Part shown: one piece after another, positions 1 to 7,133 of the stretch
Numbering within the stretch: position 1 is the first letter of the stretch
Layout: each line of letters begins with the position of its first letter
Assembly (NCBI GenBank): GCA_004555155.1
Contig: SFJH01000033.1
Coordinates: 1-27,272 of the forward strand
Source of the DNA: Clostridiales bacterium
Lineage (GTDB): Bacteria > Bacillota > Clostridia > Christensenellales > Aristaeellaceae
Direction: 5' to 3'
DNA length: 27,272 nucleotides
Translations under genes and position numbers: made by a program
Notes under the pieces: generated by a model
Databases searched by the model: none
Told to the model about the DNA's origin: nothing
The model's input: the letters and a program-made list of their open reading frames with translations, nothing else

Positions 1-334
1 GAAAGGCAAGATGTATGGCAAATCAAGCTTTCCTGTCCTGTTTTACTCTTCGGGATCATTGACCAACCTGCAAGCCGAAAAAACCCGTTTTGTCCGGCTG
101 ATTGAACAAGAACGTGGTAGATATGTAAAAAATTTACAAAAACGGAAAATCCGGGTCGGAGCGGCGGATCTGCCGGAAAATGATTGAAAATGCGCTGCGA
201 GATGATGAATAATCATGCAGAATCCGGTGCGAATTATGCGAAAAATATGCGGCTGATTGAAAAACCATGTAGAAACGGCAGGGGATGGAACGAGGATCGG
301 AAGTGGGAAAATGCTTTCATGCAGTAGCGTGATG
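1..334. other. Gene-free AT-rich stretch upstream of the opp promoter
   Basis: I see no convincing gene here. The stretch is clearly more A+T-rich than the genes around it and has stop codons in most frames. One plus-strand frame is open from the window edge to a TGA at 185-187 (about 60 codons). It has no recognisable motif and its codons do not match the G/C-ending use of the neighbours, so at best it is the tail of an unrecognised gene. A short sequence, CGGCTGATTGAA, occurs twice (about 95 and 252) without an evident role. I saw no clear terminator, riboswitch or tRNA. Confidence 0.5.
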
Positions 335-363
335 TTGACAATGAAGTTAATTTGTAGTATGAT
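335..363 (+). promoter_or_regulatory. Sigma-A type promoter of the opp operon
   Basis: TTGACA at 335-340 and TATGAT at 358-363 are separated by exactly 17 bases, a nearly perfect housekeeping promoter. Transcription should begin near 370, giving a leader of only about 30 bases before the first gene. An AGGTGAGG ribosome binding site at 387-394 precedes that gene. No operator is recognisable. Confidence 0.8.
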
Positions 364-398
364 AAGTAACATTCAAAATAGTATGTAGGTGAGGATTA

Positions 399-1316
399 AT
401 GTTAAGGTACGCATTCCGAAGACTGATAACCTCCGTCGTGACGCTGATCCTGGTCATTCTGCTGACCTTTTTCGTCATGCAGATGGTTCCGGGCGGCCCG
501 TTCCTGGGCGAGAACGTCAACCCCGAGGTGACGCAGAAGCTGATGGAGAAATACGGCTATGACCAGCCGGTGATGGTGCAGTTCAAGAACTACATGATCG
601 GCCTCCTGCACGGCGACATGGGCGAATCGATGGTCACGAAGATGGGCGAGCCCATCACGGGGGTCATCGGCTCCTATTTCCCGGTTTCGGCCAAGCTGGG
701 TCTGATCGCGCTGGCGCTGGCGGTGGGCATCGGCATTCCGCTGGGCGTTCTGGCGGCGGTGAAGCACGATTCCGTGTTTGACAGAATCTATATCTTTGTC
801 GCGTCGCTGTTTGTGTCCGTGCCCAGCTTCATCATGACCACGGTGCTGATGCTGGTCTTTGGCGTGTGGCTGTCGTGGCTGCCGGTGGCTTATCTGACGG
901 ATTGGAAGAGCTACATCATGCCCGTGTTCGGCATGGCCATCTATCCGATGTGCAATCTTGGTCGTCTGACCCGCACGACGATGCTGGACGTCATCGGCCA
1001 GGACTATATCAAGACCGCCCATGCCAAGGGCCTGAGCAAGCCGATGATCTACTTCAAGCATGCGCTGCGCAACGCGCTGATTCCGGTTGTGACCTCGCTG
1101 GGTCCGCTGATTGCGGGCATCCTGACCGGATCCTTCGTCGTTGAGAAGGTGTTCGCCATCAACGGTATCGGCAAATACTATATCTCCTCGATCAACTCCC
1201 GCGACTACACGCTGATCATGGGCCTGACGATCTTCTTCGGCCTGATTCTGGTGGCCTGCAACTACGTGGTCGATCTGCTCTACGGCGTGATTGACCCGAG
1301 AATCAAGATGGACTAG
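399..1316 (+). CDS. oppB: Oligopeptide/dipeptide ABC transporter permease OppB/DppB
   Basis: This is the first permease of a peptide ABC importer, an integral membrane protein of 305 residues, the usual size for OppB/DppB. An N-terminal membrane helix (about residues 8-30) ends in the family motif MQMVPGGPF. Further hydrophobic segments follow. The cytoplasmic EAA loop reads DYIKTAHAKGLSKPMIYFKH with RNALIPV after it, and this is where the ATPases dock. The C-terminus (YGVIDPRIKMD) is typical of the family. The start ATG has an AGGTGAGG site 4 bases upstream. It heads an operon with oppC, oppD, oppF and oppA. The transported substrate (di- or oligopeptide, or another ligand) cannot be read from the permease. 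Confidence 0.93.
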   Translation: MLRYAFRRLITSVVTLILVILLTFFVMQMVPGGPFLGENVNPEVTQKLMEKYGYDQPVMVQFKNYMIGLLHGDMGESMVTKMGEPITGVIGSYFPVSAKLGLIALALAVGIGIPLGVLAAVKHDSVFDRIYIFVASLFVSVPSFIMTTVLMLVFGVWLSWLPVAYLTDWKSYIMPVFGMAIYPMCNLGRLTRTTMLDVIGQDYIKTAHAKGLSKPMIYFKHALRNALIPVVTSLGPLIAGILTGSFVVEKVFAINGIGKYYISSINSRDYTLIMGLTIFFGLILVACNYVVDLLYGVIDPRIKMD

Positions 1317-1329
1317 GAGGGCGGCATTG

Positions 1330-2352
1330 ATGTCAATGAATCTGACGGGCTCCGCGCCCAATGCGGAAGCGCTTAAAAAGCTGAACATCTCCCCTGAGGA
1401 GCTGCAGCCGGCGACCGAGGCGGAAAAGGCCGCGAATGATCAGATGCGCCCCTCTGTGTCTTACTGGAAGGACGCCATGCGCCGCTTTGCGCGCAACAAA
1501 CTGGCCATGTGCATGCTGGCGCTGCTGCTTCTGATCGTGCTGGCGGCCATCTTCGGCCCCATCATCTCTCCCTACACGTATAAGATGCAGACCCGCGACG
1601 TCCGCCAGGGCCCGTCGCTGCAGCATCCCTTCGGCACGGACAAGCTGGGCCGCGACATGTTCGTGCGCGTCATGTACGGCACCCGCATTTCGCTGCTGGT
1701 CGGCGTCGTAACCATGGTGCTGGTGTGCATCATCGGCATCACCTATGGCGCCATTGCCGCCTACGCCGGCGGCATGGCGGACAACCTGATGATGCGTTTT
1801 GTGGATCTGATGAGCACCGTTCCCACCACGCTGATCATCATTCTGCTGTCCGTCGTCATGCGCGATCCGCTGAAAGCGCTGCTGTCGAATCCCAGCTTCG
1901 CGGCGTTTGCCTCGCTGGGCTCGGGCCTGATTTCGATCTTTATCGTGCTGGCGCTGTTCAACTGGCTGGGCATGGCGCGCTCCGTGCGCGGCGCGCTGAT
2001 CATGAACCGCCGTCAGGAGTACGTGCTCGCTTCCGAGGCCATGGGCGCAAAACCCGGCTGGGTGATCAAGCGCCACCTGCTGCCGAATTCCATCGGCGTC
2101 ATCATCATTTCTGCGACGGGCGTGGTGCCCAGCGCGATCATGACGGAGTCCTTCCTTTCCTTCATCGGTCTGGGCGTTTCGGCGCCGATTCCGTCCCTGG
2201 GTTCCATGGCCAACGACGCGCTCAACGGCATCATCAGCTATCCGATGAACATGCTGCTGCCCGCGATCATGATCTGCCTCATCATCCTCTGCTTCAATGT
2301 GGTGGGCGACGCCCTGCGCGACGCGCTCGATCCGCGCATGCGCAGCAAGTAA
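1330..2352 (+). CDS. oppC: Oligopeptide/dipeptide ABC transporter permease OppC/DppC
   Basis: Second permease of the importer, 340 residues from the ATG at 1330. The frame stays open further upstream, but the AGGAGG at 1315-1320 (overlapping the oppB stop) lies 9 bases before this ATG and decides the start. An ATG two codons later is a weaker alternative. A cytoplasmic N-terminal region with RRFARNKLAM (OppC_N type) is followed by a membrane helix, the family motif FGTDKLGRDMFVRVMYGTR and several more helices. The EAA loop is EYVLASEAMGAKPGWVIKRH with LLPNS after it. The C-terminus LRDALDPRMRSK is typical. It pairs with OppB to form the translocation pore. Confidence 0.93.
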   Translation: MSMNLTGSAPNAEALKKLNISPEELQPATEAEKAANDQMRPSVSYWKDAMRRFARNKLAMCMLALLLLIVLAAIFGPIISPYTYKMQTRDVRQGPSLQHPFGTDKLGRDMFVRVMYGTRISLLVGVVTMVLVCIIGITYGAIAAYAGGMADNLMMRFVDLMSTVPTTLIIILLSVVMRDPLKALLSNPSFAAFASLGSGLISIFIVLALFNWLGMARSVRGALIMNRRQEYVLASEAMGAKPGWVIKRHLLPNSIGVIIISATGVVPSAIMTESFLSFIGLGVSAPIPSLGSMANDALNGIISYPMNMLLPAIMICLIILCFNVVGDALRDALDPRMRSK

Positions 2353-2395
2353 ACCGGCAGAGTGCATTCGACCAAGCAGGAGGAGCTGAAACAAC

Positions 2396-3400
2396 ATGAA
2401 TGAAAATAAATACGTTCTTGAGGTGGAGGATCTGAGCGTGGAATTCCACACGCCCACCGGCGTGGTGCATGCCGTGACCCATTCTTCCTTCAAGCTCAGA
2501 CAGGGCGAGATCCTGGGCATCGTCGGCGAATCCGGTTCCGGCAAATCGGTCACGGCCAGCGCGCTGATGCGGCTGCTGCCTCCGACCGCGAAGGTGACCG
2601 GCACCATCAAGCTCAACGGCCGCGACATCTCCGGCATCAAGCCGAAGGAGTTCAACAAGATCCGCGGCAAGGAGATCGCCATGATCTTCCAGGATCCCAT
2701 GACCAGCCTGAACCCGGTGTATACCGTGGGCAACCAGCTGGAGGAGACGCTGAAGCTGCACATGGGCCTCTCCGGCGACGCGCTGAAGAAGCGCGCCGTG
2801 GAGCTGCTGGACATGGTCAGCATTCCCCAGCCTGAAGTGCGCGTCAAGCAGTATCCCCATGAGTTTTCCGGCGGCATGCGCCAGCGCGTAATGATCGCTA
2901 TGGCGCTGGCCTGCAATCCGTCCATCCTCATCGCCGATGAGCCCACGACCGCGCTGGATGTGACCATCCAGGCGCAGATTCTGGAGCTGATGAAGGATCT
3001 GCAGAAGAAGATCGGCACTTCCATCATCATGATCACCCACGATCTGGGCATCGTATCCGACCTCTGCGACCGTGTGAACGTCATGTACGGCAGCCAGGTG
3101 ATGGAAACTGCCCGCACGGACGATCTGTTCTATCACACTTCGCATCCCTATACCGCGGGTCTGCTGCGCTGCCTGCCCGAATCCGCGCAGAATGCCGAAA
3201 GCAAGCGGCTGGTGCCCATCGCGGGCTCGCCGGTGGACGTGATGATGCTGCCCGAGGGCTGCGCCTTCTCGGCCCGGTGCGAGAGCTGTATGAAGCTGTG
3301 CCTGAAGCGGCGCCCTGAGCTGACGCAGGTGGGCGATGGACATTATTCCCGCTGTTGGCTGGCGGCGCTGCAGAATGCAAAGCAGGGGGTGGAAGCATGA
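2396..3400 (+). CDS. oppD: Peptide ABC transporter ATP-binding protein OppD/DppD
   Basis: First of two ATPases energising the importer, 334 residues, cytoplasmic. Visible parts in order: Walker A GESGSGKS (44-51), Q-loop glutamine (about 99), signature FSGGMRQR (157-164), Walker B ILIADEP (177-183) and switch histidine H215 in THDL. The oligopeptide-type C-terminal extension carries cysteines (GCAFSARCESCMKLC near 288-302, and C320); equivalent cysteines bind an iron-sulfur cluster in some family members, which I infer may apply here. AGGAGGAG at 2378-2385 precedes the ATG by 10 bases. The stop overlaps the start of oppF (ATGA), so the two ATPases are probably translationally coupled. Confidence 0.93.
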   Translation: MNENKYVLEVEDLSVEFHTPTGVVHAVTHSSFKLRQGEILGIVGESGSGKSVTASALMRLLPPTAKVTGTIKLNGRDISGIKPKEFNKIRGKEIAMIFQDPMTSLNPVYTVGNQLEETLKLHMGLSGDALKKRAVELLDMVSIPQPEVRVKQYPHEFSGGMRQRVMIAMALACNPSILIADEPTTALDVTIQAQILELMKDLQKKIGTSIIMITHDLGIVSDLCDRVNVMYGSQVMETARTDDLFYHTSHPYTAGLLRCLPESAQNAESKRLVPIAGSPVDVMMLPEGCAFSARCESCMKLCLKRRPELTQVGDGHYSRCWLAALQNAKQGVEA

Positions 3401-4371
3401 GCAAGAGCGAATATATTCTTCAGGTGGAGAATCTCCAGACCTATTTCCCGGTCAAGCGCGGCCGTAAAAAGGGCTTTGTCCGCGCGGTGGACGGCGTGAC
3501 CTTCCAGGTTCGCCACGGAGAGACGGTGGGTCTGGTGGGCGAGTCCGGCTGCGGCAAATCCACCATCGGCCGCACCATCATGCGCTTCAACGATCCCACC
3601 GGCGGACGAATGCTGTTCGACGGCGAGGACATCACCTCCTGCGACATGGCGCCCTATCGCAAGCGCATGCAGATGGTGTTTCAGGATCCCTACTCCTCAC
3701 TGAACCCGCGCATGTCCATCGGCGAGATTGTGGGCGAACCGCTGGACATCCAGTTCCCCAAGATGAGCGCCAAGGAGCGCGAGGAGCGCATCCAGGAGCA
3801 GATCCGGCTGGTCGGATTGAATAGCGAGCATCTGTCCCGCTTCCCGCACGAGTTTTCCGGCGGCCAGCGCCAGCGCATCTCCATCGCCCGCGCGATGGTC
3901 ATCAAGCCGGAGTTCATGGTATTGGACGAGCCGGTCTCCGCGCTGGACGTGTCCATTCAGGCGCAGATTATCAACATGCTGATGGATCTGCAGGAGCAGA
4001 TGGGCCTGGCGTATCTGTTCATCGCGCACGATCTGGCCGTGGTTCGCCACATCTCCCAGCGGGTGGTCGTGATGTATCTGGGACACGTGATGGAGATCAA
4101 CGAGTCCGAGGATCTGTACAAGCGCCCGCTGCATCCGTACACCAAGGCGCTGCTCAGCGCGATTCCCGTGCCGGATCCCAACACCAGCCGCGCCAGGCAC
4201 CGCGAGATCCTGCAGGGCGACGTGCCCAGCCCGATCAACCCGCCGAAGGGCTGCGTATTCTCCACCCGCTGCCGCTACGCGACGGAGGTCTGCCGGAGCG
4301 AGCTGCCCAGGACGGAAGAGGTCACGCCTGGCCATTGGGTCGCCTGCCACCGCTACAAGGAAATCAATTGA
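3397..4371 (+). CDS. oppF: Peptide ABC transporter ATP-binding protein OppF/DppF
   Basis: Second ATPase of the importer, 324 residues from the ATG at 3397. The frame is open 14 codons further upstream inside oppD, but the ATGA overlap with the oppD stop and the N-terminus SKSEYILQVENLQTYFPVKRG fit the OppF family. Motifs: Walker A GESGCGKS (48-55), Q96, signature FSGGQRQR (153-160), Walker B ending DEP (177-179) and H211. The oligopeptide-type C-terminal domain has GCVFSTRC and further cysteines. It forms a heterodimer with OppD. A likely GGGGG site lies just upstream within oppD. Confidence 0.93.
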   Translation: MSKSEYILQVENLQTYFPVKRGRKKGFVRAVDGVTFQVRHGETVGLVGESGCGKSTIGRTIMRFNDPTGGRMLFDGEDITSCDMAPYRKRMQMVFQDPYSSLNPRMSIGEIVGEPLDIQFPKMSAKEREERIQEQIRLVGLNSEHLSRFPHEFSGGQRQRISIARAMVIKPEFMVLDEPVSALDVSIQAQIINMLMDLQEQMGLAYLFIAHDLAVVRHISQRVVVMYLGHVMEINESEDLYKRPLHPYTKALLSAIPVPDPNTSRARHREILQGDVPSPINPPKGCVFSTRCRYATEVCRSELPRTEEVTPGHWVACHRYKEIN

Positions 4372-4376
4372 TTCTG

Positions 4377-4392
4377 GGAGCCTGAAGGCTCT
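4377..4392 (+). other. Small intercistronic hairpin between oppF and oppA
   Basis: GAGCC and GGCTC (4378-4382 and 4387-4391) form a short stem with a TGAA loop. No T-run follows (A-rich instead), so it is not a standard terminator. In transporter operons such hairpins can protect or process mRNA so that the binding protein is made in excess; that role is inferred only. Confidence 0.3.
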
Positions 4393-4424
4393 TTGGAATA
4401 AAAAAACAACAGGAGGAATATCCC

Positions 4425-6038
4425 ATGCGCAAGTTTCTTGCAATCGTCCTCGCGGCTCTGCTGATGCTGTCCTGCGCCTCTTTCGCCATGGCGGAAGCGT
4501 CCGAAGGCAACGTCGTCACCTTCGCGATGGCCACCGAGCCCAACCTGGATCCCCACTGGAACGCCGGTGCGACCGGTGCGCACGTCCAGTCCACCATCCG
4601 TGAGGGTCTGTATCGCGTGACCGCCACCGGCATCGAGCTGGCGGGCGCCGAGAGCGTCGACGTGAACGAAGACGCCACCGTCTGGACCTTCAAGCTCCGT
4701 CAGGACTCCGTCTGGAACGACGGCCAGCCCGTGACCGCGGCCGACTATGTGTACGCCATGCAGCGCCTGGTCGATCCCGCTGTCGGTTCCACCTACATGC
4801 GCGACTACGGTCAGTTCCTGCTCAACGGCACCGAGATTTCCGACGGCGCCAAGGATCTGTCCGAGCTGGGCGTCAAGGCGATTGACGACTACACGCTGGA
4901 GATCACGCTGGCCAATCCCTGCACCTTCTTCGACACCATCCTGACCTACTCCACCTTCTATCCGCTGCGTGCCGAGACCGTGACCGAGGACGGCAACGGC
5001 AACTGGGCCTGGGATGTGGAGAAGTCCATCACCAACGGCTCCATGAACATGACCTTCTGCGATGAGACGCAGCAGATCGTTCTGGAGAAGAACGACCTCT
5101 ACTGGGACAAGGACAACGTCCTGACCGACAAGATCGTCATCAAGCTGGTGGACGACAGCAACACCACCCTGGCGCTGCTGGAGACCGGCGAGGTCGACAT
5201 CATCGACTCCTTCCCCTCTGAGGAGGTCGAGCGCCTGCAGGAGGCCGGTTACTATCACTACACCTCCAAGCTGGCCACCAACTTCCTGCTGATCAACACG
5301 CAGGATCAGGATGGCGCCAACGTTCTGGCTGACGCCAGAGTCCGCAAGGCGCTGTCCCTGTCCATCGATCGCGACTATCTGTGCGACGTGCTGATGCTGG
5401 GCACCAAGTCTCCTGCCGTCTCCTACGTCGGCCATGGCTTCCCGGGCAGCACCGCCGATCAGGACTATCGCACCGAGGCTGGCGACCTGTTCGCCACCGA
5501 CGTTGAGCAGGCGCAGGCCCTTCTGGCCGAGGCCGGCTATCCCAACGGCGAAGGCTTCCCCGTCATCACCTGCACCTACACCAACGTCAGCGCCGACTAC
5601 GCCACCATGTTCGAGTATCTGCAGGCCAATTGGGAAGACGCCCTGGGCATCACCGTCCAGCTGGAGCCCATGGAGAACGCCGCGATGACCGAGCTGCGCG
5701 ACGCCGGCAAGTTCGACATCACTCCCCAGGGCTGGGGCGCGGACTACATGGACGCTTCCAACATGCTGTCCATCTTCGTGACCGGCAACTTCATCAACGC
5801 CGGCCGCTACAGCAGCGAAGTCTTTGACAACGCCTACAACACCTCTCTGCAGACCGTCGATCAGGCGGCGCGCATGGAGCTGCTGCATCAGGCCGAGTAT
5901 CAGCTGGTTGTGGAAGACTGCGGCATCATCCCGCTGTACCATGCCAACGCTGTCGCGCTGTACGATGAGAACGTTCTGGAGAACGTCCAGATCGCTGCCA
6001 ACGGCAAGATCATGCTGACCCAGATCACCCACAAGTAA
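4425..6038 (+). CDS. oppA: Extracellular peptide-binding protein of the ABC transporter (SBP_bac_5 family)
   Basis: Substrate-binding protein of the importer, 537 residues, typical of the cluster C peptide-binding family. The N-terminus is a signal peptide: MRKF, a hydrophobic core, then either Cys17 (LMLSC, an imperfect lipobox that would anchor it to the membrane) or an AMA cut site at 21-23. Family features include an early TEPNLDPHWN segment, the motif TVWTFKLRQDSVWNDGQPVTAADYVYAMQR (about residues 84-113, split in places by variable residues), and RVRKALSLSIDR near 306. It follows the ATPases as the last gene, with AGGAGG at 4411-4416 and a strong terminator after it. Peptides are the likeliest ligand, but nickel, sugar and other ligands are known in this superfamily. 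Confidence 0.9.
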   Translation: MRKFLAIVLAALLMLSCASFAMAEASEGNVVTFAMATEPNLDPHWNAGATGAHVQSTIREGLYRVTATGIELAGAESVDVNEDATVWTFKLRQDSVWNDGQPVTAADYVYAMQRLVDPAVGSTYMRDYGQFLLNGTEISDGAKDLSELGVKAIDDYTLEITLANPCTFFDTILTYSTFYPLRAETVTEDGNGNWAWDVEKSITNGSMNMTFCDETQQIVLEKNDLYWDKDNVLTDKIVIKLVDDSNTTLALLETGEVDIIDSFPSEEVERLQEAGYYHYTSKLATNFLLINTQDQDGANVLADARVRKALSLSIDRDYLCDVLMLGTKSPAVSYVGHGFPGSTADQDYRTEAGDLFATDVEQAQALLAEAGYPNGEGFPVITCTYTNVSADYATMFEYLQANWEDALGITVQLEPMENAAMTELRDAGKFDITPQGWGADYMDASNMLSIFVTGNFINAGRYSSEVFDNAYNTSLQTVDQAARMELLHQAEYQLVVEDCGIIPLYHANAVALYDENVLENVQIAANGKIMLTQITHK

Positions 6039-6052
6039 TTCCCGGAACCATG

Positions 6053-6091
6053 ACAGTCCCTGCGGTTTTCCGCAGGGACTGTTCGTCTTTT
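6053..6091 (+). terminator. Intrinsic terminator of the opp operon
   Basis: Perfect 13-base-pair stem: ACAGTCCCTGCGG (6053-6065), TTTT loop, CCGCAGGGACTGT (6070-6082), followed by TCGTCTTTT. It begins 14 bases after the oppA stop. Confidence 0.93.
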
Positions 6092-6144
6092 CCAGTAAAT
6101 GAAACAGGCCGATGTGTATCATCGGCCTCAGACAACTGACAAAG
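6092..6144 (+). repeat. Inverted repeat copy A with internal palindrome
   Basis: Holds the perfect palindrome AGGCCGATG-TGTAT-CATCGGCCT (6106-6128). Flanks CCAG...AAAC on the left and TGACAAAG on the right are matched in reverse orientation by copy B at 6275-6324. Copies A and B are outer arms of a nested structure that fills the gap between oppA and lexA. Confidence 0.75.
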
Positions 6145-6155
6145 CCCGCAAACGC

Positions 6156-6195
6156 AAAAATGCCTGCTGAAATCATGAAATCAGTCGGCATTTTT
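6156..6195. terminator. Bidirectional terminator-like hairpin at the centre of the repeat element
   Basis: AAAAATGCC (6156-6164) pairs with GGCATTTTT (6187-6195). A further CTGA/TCAG stem lies inside after a small internal mismatch, with an A-rich 10-base loop. It has T-runs on both strands, so it could stop transcription from oppA and from lexA, which converge here. Confidence 0.65.
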
Positions 6196-6263
6196 GCTTA
6201 CGGCGTCAGCTGCGGCTGCAAATTGCGGTCACTCCTTGTCTTGCAGGCTTTTTCAGCGTCTGG

Positions 6264-6290
6264 CAAATCGTTGACTTTGTCAACGATTTG
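6264..6290. repeat. Perfect 12-bp-arm palindrome abutting repeat copy B
   Basis: CAAATCGTTGAC (6264-6275), TTT, GTCAACGATTTG (6279-6290). It directly abuts the AGGCCGATG palindrome of copy B, so two strong hairpins stand side by side. Copy A lacks most of this segment, as if about 27 bases had been lost or gained between the copies. Confidence 0.8.
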
Positions 6291-6324
6291 AGGCCGATGT
6301 GTATCATCGGCCTGTTTTTGCTGG
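6275..6324 (-). repeat. Inverted repeat copy B with internal palindrome
   Basis: The same AGGCCGATG-TGTAT-CATCGGCCT palindrome at 6291-6313, with GTTTTTGCTGG after it. Read on the minus strand it gives CCAGCAAAAAC, the palindrome, then TTGACAAAG, which parallels copy A on the plus strand. On the plus strand the palindrome plus GTTTTT could act as a second terminator. Confidence 0.75.
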
Positions 6325-6338
6325 AAGGAATGCTGTTT

Positions 6339-6935
6339 TCAGAACTGGCGGAACAGCGCGGTGACCTTTCCGATAACCTGAACGCTGTCGGCGTAGATGG
6401 GATCCATGAACCGGTTTTCCGGCTGCAGGCGGACGCGATTTTTTTCGTAGTAGATGCGCTTTACCGTCGCCTCATCCTCGATCATGGCGACGACGATCTC
6501 GCCGTTTTCGGCATTGTTCTGCTCGCGGACGACGATGATATCTCCATCCAGAATGCCGACCTCGATCATGCTTTCGCCCTGAACGCGCAGGCAGAACAGG
6601 TCGTCCTGTCCCAGCATGCCCTGCGGCAGCGTCAGGTATTCCTCGATGTTTTCGATTGCCAGAATGGGAAGCCCTGCCGTAACGCGCCCAACCAGCGGCA
6701 CATTGCGTCCGCGGGCCTGCGTGCCGTCGATCACTTCCAGCGCGCGAGGCTTTGTCGAATCCCGGCGAATGAGCCCCTGCTGTTCCAGGTGGTTCAGATG
6801 CGCGTGCACGGTGGACGTGGACTTCAGCCCCACGCCGACGCAGATTTCCCGAACGGAGGGGGGATAGCCCTTCTGTTCGATTTCCTTTTTGATGAAGTCG
6901 AGTATCTTCTGCTGATTTTCATGGGCAGATCGCAT
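6339..6935 (-). CDS. lexA: SOS-response transcriptional repressor LexA
   Basis: LexA represses DNA-damage genes and cleaves itself when stimulated by RecA filaments. The protein is 198 residues from the ATG at 6935. A longer in-frame opening exists, but GAGGTG at 6942-6947 sits 6 bases before this ATG and residue 1 then begins MRSAHENQQKIL as in the family. The N-terminal winged helix covers about 1-68 (YPPSVREI, STSTVHAHLNHLEQQGLIRR). The cleavage site is Ala87-Gly88 (VTAGLP), and the catalytic pair is Ser122 (GESM) and Lys159 (ATVKR). All key residues are intact, so it should be fully functional. It is transcribed away from the division cluster and probably autoregulated through the SOS box at 6993-7006. 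Confidence 0.96.
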   Translation of the reverse strand: MRSAHENQQKILDFIKKEIEQKGYPPSVREICVGVGLKSTSTVHAHLNHLEQQGLIRRDSTKPRALEVIDGTQARGRNVPLVGRVTAGLPILAIENIEEYLTLPQGMLGQDDLFCLRVQGESMIEVGILDGDIIVVREQNNAENGEIVVAMIEDEATVKRIYYEKNRVRLQPENRFMDPIYADSVQVIGKVTALFRQF

Positions 6936-6966
6936 GCTTTTCACCTCGCTGAATGCTTTTGAGAGC

Positions 6967-6995
6967 ATTATATCACAGATGGAGACGAAATGCAA
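6967..6995 (-). promoter_or_regulatory. lexA promoter
   Basis: On the minus strand, TTGCAT (6990-6995) and TATAAT (6967-6972) are separated by 17 bases. The -10 is perfect. The -35 overlaps the SOS box, so LexA bound there would block polymerase directly. Confidence 0.8.
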
Positions 6996-7006
6996 ACATT
7001 TGTTCG
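6993..7006 (-). promoter_or_regulatory. LexA operator (SOS box)
   Basis: CGAACAAATGTTTG on the minus strand matches 13 of 14 positions of the Gram-positive consensus CGAACRNRYGTTYC. It lies 57 bases upstream of the lexA start and overlaps the -35 element, the classical autoregulatory arrangement. It also lies about 90 bases upstream of the mraZ -10. Confidence 0.85.
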
Positions 7007-7091
7007 AGAATTCGACAAATTGGCTGGAATGTGACAAAAATAGAAAAATTGTTGACATTAACGCCATAATGTGGATTAAATTCCCTGTTTG

Positions 7092-7100
7092 TGGTATAAT
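7092..7100 (+). promoter_or_regulatory. Extended -10 promoter of the dcw cluster (mraZ)
   Basis: TGG-TATAAT (7092-7100) is a perfect -10 with the upstream TG of an extended -10 promoter. The -35 position (TGGATT at 7072-7077) is weak. A separate TTGACA at 7052-7057 has only ATTAAA at the right distance (7075-7080) and may be a second, weaker promoter. Transcription should start near 7107. Confidence 0.7.
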
Positions 7101-7133
7101 GTGTCAAACGATGGGTGAATGGAGGTGCGGCAA

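Noticed and set aside
2..187. A plus-strand frame open from the window edge to a TGA, possibly the tail of an upstream gene
   Set aside because: About 60 codons with AT-rich codon use unlike the neighbours and no recognisable domain. It cannot be supported without upstream sequence.
43..372. A 109-residue minus-strand frame in the AT-rich leader
   Set aside because: No plausible ribosome binding site, no recognised motif, and it would run over the opp promoter; likely chance.
4353..6191. A 612-residue open frame on the minus strand opposite oppA
   Set aside because: A shadow of oppA, Val/Gly/His/Gln-rich with no family features and no start signal.
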